The position numbers and the translations under genes are program-made. Below the pieces are notes generated by a model that was not told the origin of the DNA, ran no database searches, and saw nothing but the letters and a program-made list of their open reading frames with translations. Positions 9,371 to 17,097 of a stretch of 64,000 bases of DNA are shown in pieces (position 1 is the first letter of the stretch; each line of letters opens with the position of its first letter). Source of the stretch: an uncultured Pelagibacteraceae bacterium (GTDB lineage: Bacteria; Pseudomonadota; Alphaproteobacteria; Pelagibacterales; Pelagibacteraceae); contig CACEIY010000001.1 in the NCBI GenBank assembly GCA_902559635.1, forward strand, positions 1 through 64,000. The letters run 5' to 3'.

Positions 9371-10265
9371 CTTTTAAAATAATCTTAATTAAATTAATAA
9401 AATTAATACCATTATAAGCAGAAATTTCAGGCACTAAAGAAAGTTTAGTCATTCCAGGTTGAGTATTTATTTCTAAAAGATAAAATTTATTTTTATAAAA
9501 CTTAAAATCCAATCTACTAACACCTCTGCAACCAATTAAATTATGAACTTTAAGAGAAATTTTCATCAATTCTAAATATTTTTTTTTATTTAAGTTAACT
9601 GGAATAATATGTTTTGTTTTAGCTTTAACATTATATTTAGCTTCATAATCATAAAATTTTCTTTGTGGTTTTAATTCAATTGCTCCAAGTTTTTTTTCAC
9701 CAAGAATTGCTGCTTGAATTTCTCGCCCTGGAATAAATTCTTCTATTAAAATATGTCTATAACCCTTCAATTTTATTAATTTTTTGTGAATTTCATTTTT
9801 ATTACATATAAAAACATTTACACTAGATCCTTCATTTATTGGTTTAATCACAACAGGAAAATTTAATTTTTTTTTAATTAAATTATTTAATTCTACTTTT
9901 GATTTATCAAAACTATATTTGATATACTTTGGAGTTAAAATTTTATTTTTACTAAAAATTTTTTTAGAAATTTCCTTATTCATCGCTTTAGCAGATGCTA
10001 TAACACCTGAATGGGTATAAGGTACTTTAAGATTTTCTAAAATTGATTGTATATAGCCATCTTCTCCAAACTGACCGTGTAAAGCATTAAAAATAATTTT
10101 AGGTTTAAAAGTTTTTACAATATGAGTTAAATTTTCATTTGGTTCACATTTCTTAACTGCATAACCATTTTTTTTTAGTTCTTTAGCAACTTCCCTTCCT
10201 GTTAAAAGACTTATTTTTCTTTCTTTAGATGTGCCACCAGAAATTATTAAAATTTTTTTTTTCAA
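9351..10265 (-). CDS. ddl: D-alanine--D-alanine ligase
   Basis: ATP-grasp ligase that makes D-Ala-D-Ala for MurF. Visible features: N-terminal IISGGTSKERKISLLTG, NALHGQFGEDGYIQ, Ser-containing loop NEGSSVNVFI, VEEFIPGREI-type core (IEEFIPGREIQ), and the metal site LEINTQPGMT near the C-terminus. At 304 aa the length is normal. The start codon is TTG at 10265, forming a TTGA overlap with the murB stop; there is no in-frame ATG before the first conserved residues, so a non-ATG, translationally coupled start is well supported. Confidence 0.96.
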   Translation of the reverse strand: MKKKILIISGGTSKERKISLLTGREVAKELKKNGYAVKKCEPNENLTHIVKTFKPKIIFNALHGQFGEDGYIQSILENLKVPYTHSGVIASAKAMNKEISKKIFSKNKILTPKYIKYSFDKSKVELNNLIKKKLNFPVVIKPINEGSSVNVFICNKNEIHKKLIKLKGYRHILIEEFIPGREIQAAILGEKKLGAIELKPQRKFYDYEAKYNVKAKTKHIIPVNLNKKKYLELMKISLKVHNLIGCRGVSRLDFKFYKNKFYLLEINTQPGMTKLSLVPEISAYNGINFINLIKIILKDASTNK

Positions 10266-11173
10266 TTTTCTAATATTTTTATTTCTTTTTCTATACTAAT
10301 GCCTGTTTTTTTAAATACACTTTCTGATACAAAATTAATTAACTTTTTCATATCATTAAATGTTGCATTTCCTTTATTAACAAAAAAATTTGCATGTTTT
10401 TTAGATATGCATGCATCACCAAATTTAGTATCTAATGAAACTGACTCTCTTATTAATTCCCAAACTTTTTTATCAGTTTGTTTAATTGGATTCTTAAAAG
10501 TGCTTCCACTGGTTTTTATTTTGGTTGGCTGTTTAATATCTTTTTGAGTTTTTAATCTTAACATTTCCTCTTTTATTTTGTTTGATTTTTGCTTTGTTCC
10601 TCTAAAAGAAGCGCTTAAAAATATTAAATCATCTGACAAATTATTGTTTCTATACTCAAAATTAATTTTATTAGCTGGAATTGTTGAAACATGTCCAAAT
10701 TTATCAATTGCCTGAATTGATATTAAGATATTTTTAATTTCATTGCCAAAACAACCAGCATTCATTTTTATTCCACCGCCAACAGTGCCTGGAATACAAG
10801 ATAAAAATTCAAAACCACTTAAACTATTATCAGAGGCATATAATGCTAAATTTTTATCTAAAACAGCAGTACCAGAAATTACGATATCTTCTCCTAAAAG
10901 AGACAATCTATTAAAATTTTTACCCAGTTTAATTACAGCTCCGTCATAAGTTTCATCTGTTATTAACGTATTTGAGCCCGCCCCAATGACAAATATATTT
11001 TCTAAATTATTTAGGATTTTAAGAAATTTAACTAAATCTTTTAAGTTTTCAGCCTTATAAAAGATTTTTGCTTTTCCCCCAATATTGAACCAATTTTTTT
11101 TCTTTAAATCTTGATTAAAAATTACTTCTGGTTCAAAATTTTTAAATAATTCTTTTAATTTATCTACTTCCAT
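10262..11173 (-). CDS. murB: UDP-N-acetylenolpyruvoylglucosamine reductase
   Basis: FAD enzyme that reduces UDP-GlcNAc-enolpyruvate to UDP-MurNAc with NADPH. It shows the NWFNIGGKAK start of the FAD domain, FVIGAGSNTLITD, PGTVGGGIKMNAGCFG, and the late GSTFKNP motif carrying the catalytic Ser of the type II enzyme. The ORF track start (11203) is not an ATG-supported start and lies 30 bp inside murC. The ATG at 11173 forms a TAATG overlap with the murC stop, matching the coupling used elsewhere in this cluster, so I use it (304 aa). Confidence 0.95.
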   Translation of the reverse strand: MEVDKLKELFKNFEPEVIFNQDLKKKNWFNIGGKAKIFYKAENLKDLVKFLKILNNLENIFVIGAGSNTLITDETYDGAVIKLGKNFNRLSLLGEDIVISGTAVLDKNLALYASDNSLSGFEFLSCIPGTVGGGIKMNAGCFGNEIKNILISIQAIDKFGHVSTIPANKINFEYRNNNLSDDLIFLSASFRGTKQKSNKIKEEMLRLKTQKDIKQPTKIKTSGSTFKNPIKQTDKKVWELIRESVSLDTKFGDACISKKHANFFVNKGNATFNDMKKLINFVSESVFKKTGISIEKEIKILEN

Positions 11174-12567
11174 TACATTAAATTTGATAATTCTTTCATC
11201 CAATTAGAAATTGAACCAGCTCCCATACCAACTACAATTTTTTTTCCATACATATTCATCTTTAAAAATTTTGCTAATTGAACATAATTTTCAACCATAA
11301 ATAATTTTACTTTAGAGTTTTTTACAATTTCTTTTGCGAAATTTTCATAACTGAAGCCTAATTTTATCTTTTCTCCAGCTGTAAATATTGGACATAAAAC
11401 TACTAAATCTGCGTTCTTAAAAGCGTAAGTAAATTCTTTTTTTAGATCTTTCAGTCTTGAAATTCTATGAGGTTGGAAAATACAAATTTTGTCATGTTTA
11501 TTATAAACTTTCTTAATACCATCGAGTACAAATTTTATTTCGGTAGGATGATGAGCATAATCATCATAAAAATCAATACCATTATAGGTAAAAATTTTAT
11601 TAAATCTTCTTTGAACTCCCTGAAAATTTTTTAAACCTTTCTTAATTTTTTGTATTGGAATTCCAACTGATAATGCAACACCTAATGCTCCAACAGAATT
11701 TCTTATATTATGAATGCCAAGTAAAGGAATTTTAATATTTTTAATATCTAAAATTTTTTTATTTGGAAGACTAACTCGAATATCAAATTCAGAATAAGTT
11801 TTAAATTGTTTTATATTTTTTATTCTAAAATTAGAATTAGATCTAAGTCCATATGTATAAAAATTTTTATTTTTAATTTTTTTAATTAATTCTCTATTAA
11901 TTTTGTCATCAATACAAATAAATGATTTTCCAAAAGATGGTGTCTTTTTAATAAAATCTAAGAAATAATTTTTTAAGTCATCAATCGATTTATAAAAATC
12001 CATATGCTCTCGATCTGTATTCGTAATTATTGAGTAAGTTGGTAAAATGTGGGCAAAGCTTCCATCAGACTCGTCCGCTTCTAAAATTGACCAATCACTT
12101 TTACCTAACTTTGCTGTATTTTTAATGGAGTTAATCACACCACCATTAATTATTGTTGGGTCTAATTTAGTTTCTTGAAAAATAGAGGTAATTAACGAAG
12201 TCGTAGTAGTTTTTCCATGTGAACCAACTACTACAATATTTTTCAACAAAGAAACTATACTTGCTAACATTTTGCCTCTTTTAATTATTGGAATTTTTTT
12301 TTTCTTAGCTTCTATAAGTTCTGGATTATTTTTCTTTATTGCAGATGAAACAACTACTATTGTTGCATTTTTTAAATTTTGTTTAGAATGTCCTAAAAAA
12401 ATTTTTATTTTTTCTTTTTTTAATCTTTCTACATTTTTATTATTTGAAATATCACTTCCTTGGACTTTAAAGCCTTTTCGTTTCATTATTAATGCAAGTC
12501 CACTCATTCCTATGCCTCCTATTCCAACAAAATGGACTGTTTCTTTTTTTGCTAATTCAATTTTCAT
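11173..12567 (-). CDS. murC: UDP-N-acetylmuramate--L-alanine ligase
   Basis: Adds L-Ala to UDP-MurNAc. The N-terminal Rossmann domain begins VHFVGIGGIGMSGLA. The central ATPase domain has the P-loop VVGSHGKTTTT, then EADESDGSF and NTDREHMDFY. The C-terminal domain contains YDDYAHHPTE and QPHRISRLK. The length (464 aa) is normal. I start at the ATG at 12567, not the TTG at 12570 of the ORF track; this start overlaps the murG end by 11 bp (ATGAAAATTGA). Confidence 0.97.
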   Translation of the reverse strand: MKIELAKKETVHFVGIGGIGMSGLALIMKRKGFKVQGSDISNNKNVERLKKEKIKIFLGHSKQNLKNATIVVVSSAIKKNNPELIEAKKKKIPIIKRGKMLASIVSLLKNIVVVGSHGKTTTTSLITSIFQETKLDPTIINGGVINSIKNTAKLGKSDWSILEADESDGSFAHILPTYSIITNTDREHMDFYKSIDDLKNYFLDFIKKTPSFGKSFICIDDKINRELIKKIKNKNFYTYGLRSNSNFRIKNIKQFKTYSEFDIRVSLPNKKILDIKNIKIPLLGIHNIRNSVGALGVALSVGIPIQKIKKGLKNFQGVQRRFNKIFTYNGIDFYDDYAHHPTEIKFVLDGIKKVYNKHDKICIFQPHRISRLKDLKKEFTYAFKNADLVVLCPIFTAGEKIKLGFSYENFAKEIVKNSKVKLFMVENYVQLAKFLKMNMYGKKIVVGMGAGSISNWMKELSNLM

Positions 12568-13621
12568 CAATAATTTTATTTAGTTTCTGATTAACATCAT
12601 TCCATGAATTTTGATAATTCAATTTTTTTAAGTTATTTTTTTTATTAATATACTCTGACTTATCTTTTACTATTTTTAATAATAAATTTGTTAATATTTC
12701 ATGATTTAAATTTTTTTGATTTAAAATCCAGCAACATCCGGCCTTTTCATAGAATTTAGCATTATCCATTTGATGGTCATCTTTTGCTGTTGGCAATGGA
12801 ATAGTAATAAATGGTTTGTTCATGATTGAAATTTCAGCTAACGAAGTTGCACCAGCTCTACAAATACATAAATCAGTGTCATTAATTAGTTCTATAAAGT
12901 TTTTTTCAAAATTAAAAATCTTATTTTCTATTTTGTTAAGATTGTAAAAATTTCTTAAATTTTCAATATTTTCAATACTTGTTTGTTGAACAATTCTTAA
13001 GGGATATTTTTTATTAATATCAACTAAGACTTTATTAATTTGTTTATCAAAAATATTTGCTCCTTGGCTGCCACCAAATATCAGTAAACTCAAATTTTTT
13101 TTATTTGGATCTTTTTTTTTTATTTCATAAAAATCTTTAAAAACTAAAGGATTAATCACTTTTATCTTATTTTTAAATTTTTCTGGAAAATTTTTTAAAT
13201 CATTTGAATAACAAATTATTCTTTTAGAAAATTTTAAAAAAAATTTATTAGCCCTCCCTAAGGTCAAATTTGGTTCTAATAAATAAATATTAATTCCAAT
13301 AAATCTTGCTGCAATACATATAGGTAATGACATATATCCACCTGTGGATATTACTTTTGTAACTTTTTCATTTTTCAAATGAAAAATTGAATCAATAATT
13401 AAATAAAATAATTTAATAATTTTTAATGGTAAAAAAAAATTTATATTTAGTTTAGGAGTATCAAAAATTTTTACTTTAATTTTATTAGATTTAAAAAATT
13501 TATATCCCCTTAAATCAGTTGTAAAAATAATTTCATATTTGGTATTTAGATGTTCAGAAACAATTTCAGCTGGTATTACATGACCTCCTGTTCCACCAGT
13601 AGTAACTAATATTTTTTTCAT
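12557..13621 (-). CDS. murG: Lipid II synthase (UDP-GlcNAc transferase)
   Basis: Peripheral inner-membrane GT28 glycosyltransferase that adds GlcNAc to lipid I. Features: N-terminal G-loop TTGGTGGHVIPA, the second glycine loop IFGGSQGANIFD, and the donor-binding stretch CRAGATSLAEI with PLPTAKDDHQ. 354 aa is the usual length. The spacing to ftsW is 8 bp upstream, and the 3' end overlaps murC by 11 bp. Confidence 0.97.
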   Translation of the reverse strand: MKKILVTTGGTGGHVIPAEIVSEHLNTKYEIIFTTDLRGYKFFKSNKIKVKIFDTPKLNINFFLPLKIIKLFYLIIDSIFHLKNEKVTKVISTGGYMSLPICIAARFIGINIYLLEPNLTLGRANKFFLKFSKRIICYSNDLKNFPEKFKNKIKVINPLVFKDFYEIKKKDPNKKNLSLLIFGGSQGANIFDKQINKVLVDINKKYPLRIVQQTSIENIENLRNFYNLNKIENKIFNFEKNFIELINDTDLCICRAGATSLAEISIMNKPFITIPLPTAKDDHQMDNAKFYEKAGCCWILNQKNLNHEILTNLLLKIVKDKSEYINKKNNLKKLNYQNSWNDVNQKLNKIIDEN

Positions 13622-13629
13622 ATCATTAA

Positions 13630-14751
13630 TTAAATTTTTCTTTTTGTTAAATTTAAAATTATTCCTGACAATATTGAAATACTAATAATAGATGATCCTC
13701 CATAACTTAAAAATGGTAGCGTCATGCCAGTAGTAGGAAATAACCTAATATTAACTCCTATATGAATCATTGCTTGAATTAATATTAAACTTGCTGATCC
13801 AACTAAAATTAATTTTGTTTTGTGGTCTTTTTCAATATTTACTTTTTTGAAAATTGAAAAAATAAAAACTAAGAATAAAATTAATATTAATATAATAACA
13901 AATACACCAAATTCCTCAGAAATAACTGAAATTATATAGTCTGTGTGAGCTTCCGGTACTTTGTTTTTAAGAGTTCCTTCACCAATTCCTTTTCCAAAGA
14001 AACCTCCACTTATAATAGAGTCTATTGCTTTATCAGATTGAAAATTATGTGTAGATGTTTCAGGATCAAAAAAAGATAGTATTCTGTTTTTAATATATTC
14101 AAATTTAGGAACGTAAAATATAAAATATAATAATAAAATTAAACCTATCAAAGAAACAGTTAATAAAAATATTAAATTAATTCCTGAAATAAAAATAAGT
14201 ACCATCCAAGTAAAGCCAACTAATAAAGTTTGACCTAAATCTGGCTGAATAATTAAAAAAAAAGTTATTAAAAGTGTTAAAAAAAGAGTAAGAATAAATT
14301 TTACAGTAAACTGTTTTAATTTATCTAAAGTAATCAATATACTTAAAACTATTATAAAAAAAGGTTTAACGAGCTCTATAGGTTGAAGTCTTGGTAAAAA
14401 AAAAATATCAAGCCATCTTTTTGAGCCTTTGACCTCAACTCCTATAATTGGGACTAAAAACAATAATATTAAAGATACAAAAAAAATATAGATAGAAATT
14501 TTATAAAGAATTTCTTGATCTATATAAGAAAAAATAAAAATTAAACCAATACCTATAATTACAAAAATTAAGTGCTTAAAGAAAAAAAAATAACTATTCG
14601 TATCTAGCTTATCTGATGCAATTAAAGATGTTGATACTAAAGAAAAAAATAGACCAATTAGAAATAATGTAATTATTAAACTAAGAATAAATTTATCTAA
14701 ATTTTTCCACCATTGATAATAAGAAAAATAATTGAAAAATTTATTTATCAT
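13630..14751 (-). CDS. ftsW: Lipid II polymerase FtsW (SEDS family)
   Basis: Polytopic SEDS-family peptidoglycan glycosyltransferase that partners FtsI at the septum. About ten hydrophobic segments are visible. SEDS signatures: VKGSKRWLDIFFLPRLQPIELVK (the R-W-L and P-S/I-E-L-x-K region), QPDLGQTLL, and the C-terminal PTTGMTLPFLSYGGSS. 373 aa is normal. It starts 11 bp inside murD and is followed by murG. Confidence 0.97.
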   Translation of the reverse strand: MINKFFNYFSYYQWWKNLDKFILSLIITLFLIGLFFSLVSTSLIASDKLDTNSYFFFFKHLIFVIIGIGLIFIFSYIDQEILYKISIYIFFVSLILLFLVPIIGVEVKGSKRWLDIFFLPRLQPIELVKPFFIIVLSILITLDKLKQFTVKFILTLFLTLLITFFLIIQPDLGQTLLVGFTWMVLIFISGINLIFLLTVSLIGLILLLYFIFYVPKFEYIKNRILSFFDPETSTHNFQSDKAIDSIISGGFFGKGIGEGTLKNKVPEAHTDYIISVISEEFGVFVIILILILFLVFIFSIFKKVNIEKDHKTKLILVGSASLILIQAMIHIGVNIRLFPTTGMTLPFLSYGGSSIISISILSGIILNLTKRKI

Positions 14752-16012
14752 TAAAGTATTTTTTTATTATCTTATTAAAATGAAAACCTCTATCTTCAAA
14801 ATTTTTAAAACTATCAAATGAAGCTGCAGCGGGACTAAACAAAATAGTTTTCATATTAAATTGATCTATTTTAATATCTTTACAAACTCCGTTTAAGGCT
14901 TTTTCTAGATTAGAAAATCTTTTTAATTTAATTTTATTTTTTAAATCTGATAAAAATTTTTTACTATTTTTTCCAAAAATATAGCCGCTAATATTCTTAT
15001 AATAAGTTTTGGGTAAATTAAACTTATCTCCTTTTTTTGGAATACCTCCTATTAACCAATAAATCTTATTTGATTCTTTAAGCGCTTCTAAAGATGATGA
15101 ATAACTTGTTGATTTAGAATCATTAATAATTTTTATATTATTTTTTTCATAAATAGTTTGCTGCCTATATTTTAAACCTTTAAATTTTGTTATTGTTTTA
15201 ATTAATAATTTTTTATTAATTTTAAATCTTTTTATTATTTCTAAAACAAATAATAAATTTTCTTTGTTTGATGTTGATAAAAAATAATTATTTTTAAAAT
15301 TTAATAAATATCTATTATTTAATTTCGTATTAACTTTTATAATTTTGCTTTTGAAAAAATTTTTTTTTAGAAATTTATTTATATTTATGTCATACATATT
15401 TACAAAGGCAATTGAGTTAGTTTTTTGATTTTTTATTAATTTAAATTTAGCTTTGATGTATTGTTTCAAAGTCTTATGCCTCTCTAAATGATCAGGTGTA
15501 ATATTTAATATTGCCGAATATTTTGAATTAAAAATTTTACTATACTCTAATTGATAAGACGATGCTTCTATAACAAAAATAGATTTAGGGTTAATGTTTT
15601 TTACAGATAAAATTGGATATCCTATATTACCTGCTAGCTTTACATCGTATCCCTGCTTTTTTAATATTTCATATATAAGCTGACTAGTTGTTGATTTACC
15701 GTTTGTGCCTGTAATAGTAATGCATTTATTATTATAGAATGATTTAAAAACATCAAAATCAGTATAAATAATTTTTGAGTTTTTTTTTAAATAATTTTTT
15801 AATTTACAATTATTCTTATTTATTCCTGGACTTAAGATTATTATATCAAATCTCGATTTAATAATTTTATTTATTAATGTGATTTTCTTATTGTCGTCAA
15901 ATAATGAAATTTTATTTTTTTTTTTTAAAAAATTAAATGTTGAAATTCCACTTTTACCTAATCCATAAATTAAAATTTTTTTATTTATAAAAATATTTGA
16001 ATTAACATTCAT
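14741..16012 (-). CDS. murD: UDP-N-acetylmuramoylalanine--D-glutamate ligase
   Basis: Adds D-Glu to UDP-MurNAc-L-Ala. Shows LIYGLGKSGIST at the N-terminus, the P-loop ITGTNGKSTTSQ, EASSYQLE, NITPDHLERH, and in the C-terminal domain INDSKSTS and LFSPAAASFDSFKNFEDRG. The length of 423 aa is normal. The start ATG at 16012 forms a TAATG overlap with the mraY stop. The protein is very rich in Lys, Asn and Ile, as expected for this base composition. Confidence 0.96.
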   Translation of the reverse strand: MNVNSNIFINKKILIYGLGKSGISTFNFLKKKNKISLFDDNKKITLINKIIKSRFDIIILSPGINKNNCKLKNYLKKNSKIIYTDFDVFKSFYNNKCITITGTNGKSTTSQLIYEILKKQGYDVKLAGNIGYPILSVKNINPKSIFVIEASSYQLEYSKIFNSKYSAILNITPDHLERHKTLKQYIKAKFKLIKNQKTNSIAFVNMYDININKFLKKNFFKSKIIKVNTKLNNRYLLNFKNNYFLSTSNKENLLFVLEIIKRFKINKKLLIKTITKFKGLKYRQQTIYEKNNIKIINDSKSTSYSSSLEALKESNKIYWLIGGIPKKGDKFNLPKTYYKNISGYIFGKNSKKFLSDLKNKIKLKRFSNLEKALNGVCKDIKIDQFNMKTILFSPAAASFDSFKNFEDRGFHFNKIIKKYFNDK

Positions 16013-17097
16013 TATCTTAATTTAAGTGTCGCTAAACCGATCATGGCTAATATGATTGAAATAATCCAAAATCTAATTACCACGGTTGATTCTGGCCATC
16101 CCTTTTTTTCAAAATGATGATGGATTGGGGCCATTTTAAATATTCTTTTACCAGTCAATTTATAAGAAATAACTTGAACAATTACTGACAAGGCTTCAAG
16201 AACAAAAAGACCACCAGTTATAGCTAACACTATTTCATGTTTTGTTATAATTCCTATTGCTCCAAGAGAACCGCCCAAAGATAAAGATCCTGTGTCTCCC
16301 ATAAAAATTTTTGCGGGTGGGGCATTAAACCAAAGGAAACCTAAACTTGAGCCTATAATCGCACTACAAAAAATTGAGATTTCTCCAGTTCCTTCTATGT
16401 AAGGTATTTGTAGATAATTTGAAAAAACAACATTTCCAGTAACGTAACTTATAAATGCAAAACAACCCGCAACTAATATTACTGGCACTGTAGCTAAACC
16501 ATCAAGACCATCTGTTAAATTAACTGCATTAGATGATCCTACAATTACAAATACTGAAAAAGGGATAAAGAACCAGCCAAGATTTACAATTAAATTTTTA
16601 AAAAATGGAAAATATAAATTAGTGATCTCTTTATAATCTACAAAATAAATAAAAAAACTTACTCCTACAATTGCTAATATAATTTGTAAAACTATTTTAA
16701 ACTTTGATGAAATTCCTGAAGAACTACTATATTTAATTTTTTTATAATCATCAAATGCTCCAAGCAAACCAAACGAAATTGCAATATACATACAAAATAG
16801 AATATTAATATTAGACAGATCTGCCCAACATAAAACTGAAACTAATAAGCCAAATAAAATAATTACTCCTCCCATGGTAGGTGTGCCTATTTTTTTTATT
16901 ATATGTTCTTCTGGCCCATCATCACGTATAGGATTTAAGATTTTTTGATTTGAAAAAAATTTAATAAAAGGACCACCAATTAACAAAACTATAACTAAAG
17001 AAGTAAAAAAAGATAACCCAGTTCTAAATGTTATATACTTAAAAACATTTAAAAACCCAAAAGTATCAACAAAGTTTAATAAAAATTGATAAAGCAT
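16012..17097 (-). CDS. mraY: Phospho-N-acetylmuramoyl-pentapeptide transferase (lipid I synthase)
   Basis: Ten-helix membrane enzyme that moves phospho-MurNAc-pentapeptide onto undecaprenyl phosphate. Visible motifs: GTPTMGGVII, FGLLGAFDDYKKI (catalytic Asp pair region), NAVNLTDGLDGLA, FMGDTGSLSLGG, and the histidine cluster MAPIHHHFEKKGW. 361 aa is standard. It starts immediately after the murE-murF stop (TAAATG), again suggesting coupled translation. Confidence 0.98.
   Translation of the reverse strand: MLYQFLLNFVDTFGFLNVFKYITFRTGLSFFTSLVIVLLIGGPFIKFFSNQKILNPIRDDGPEEHIIKKIGTPTMGGVIILFGLLVSVLCWADLSNINILFCMYIAISFGLLGAFDDYKKIKYSSSSGISSKFKIVLQIILAIVGVSFFIYFVDYKEITNLYFPFFKNLIVNLGWFFIPFSVFVIVGSSNAVNLTDGLDGLATVPVILVAGCFAFISYVTGNVVFSNYLQIPYIEGTGEISIFCSAIIGSSLGFLWFNAPPAKIFMGDTGSLSLGGSLGAIGIITKHEIVLAITGGLFVLEALSVIVQVISYKLTGKRIFKMAPIHHHFEKKGWPESTVVIRFWIISIILAMIGLATLKLR

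Noticed and set aside
11174-11203. Longer murB start at 11203
   Set aside because: The extra ten residues lie inside murC, and the ATG at 11173 gives the TAATG coupling used elsewhere in the block.
12272-12583. 103-aa plus-strand ORF opposite murC
   Set aside because: Shadow of a well-supported gene in the antisense frame; hydrophobic composition is typical for antisense of Lys/Asn-rich coding DNA.
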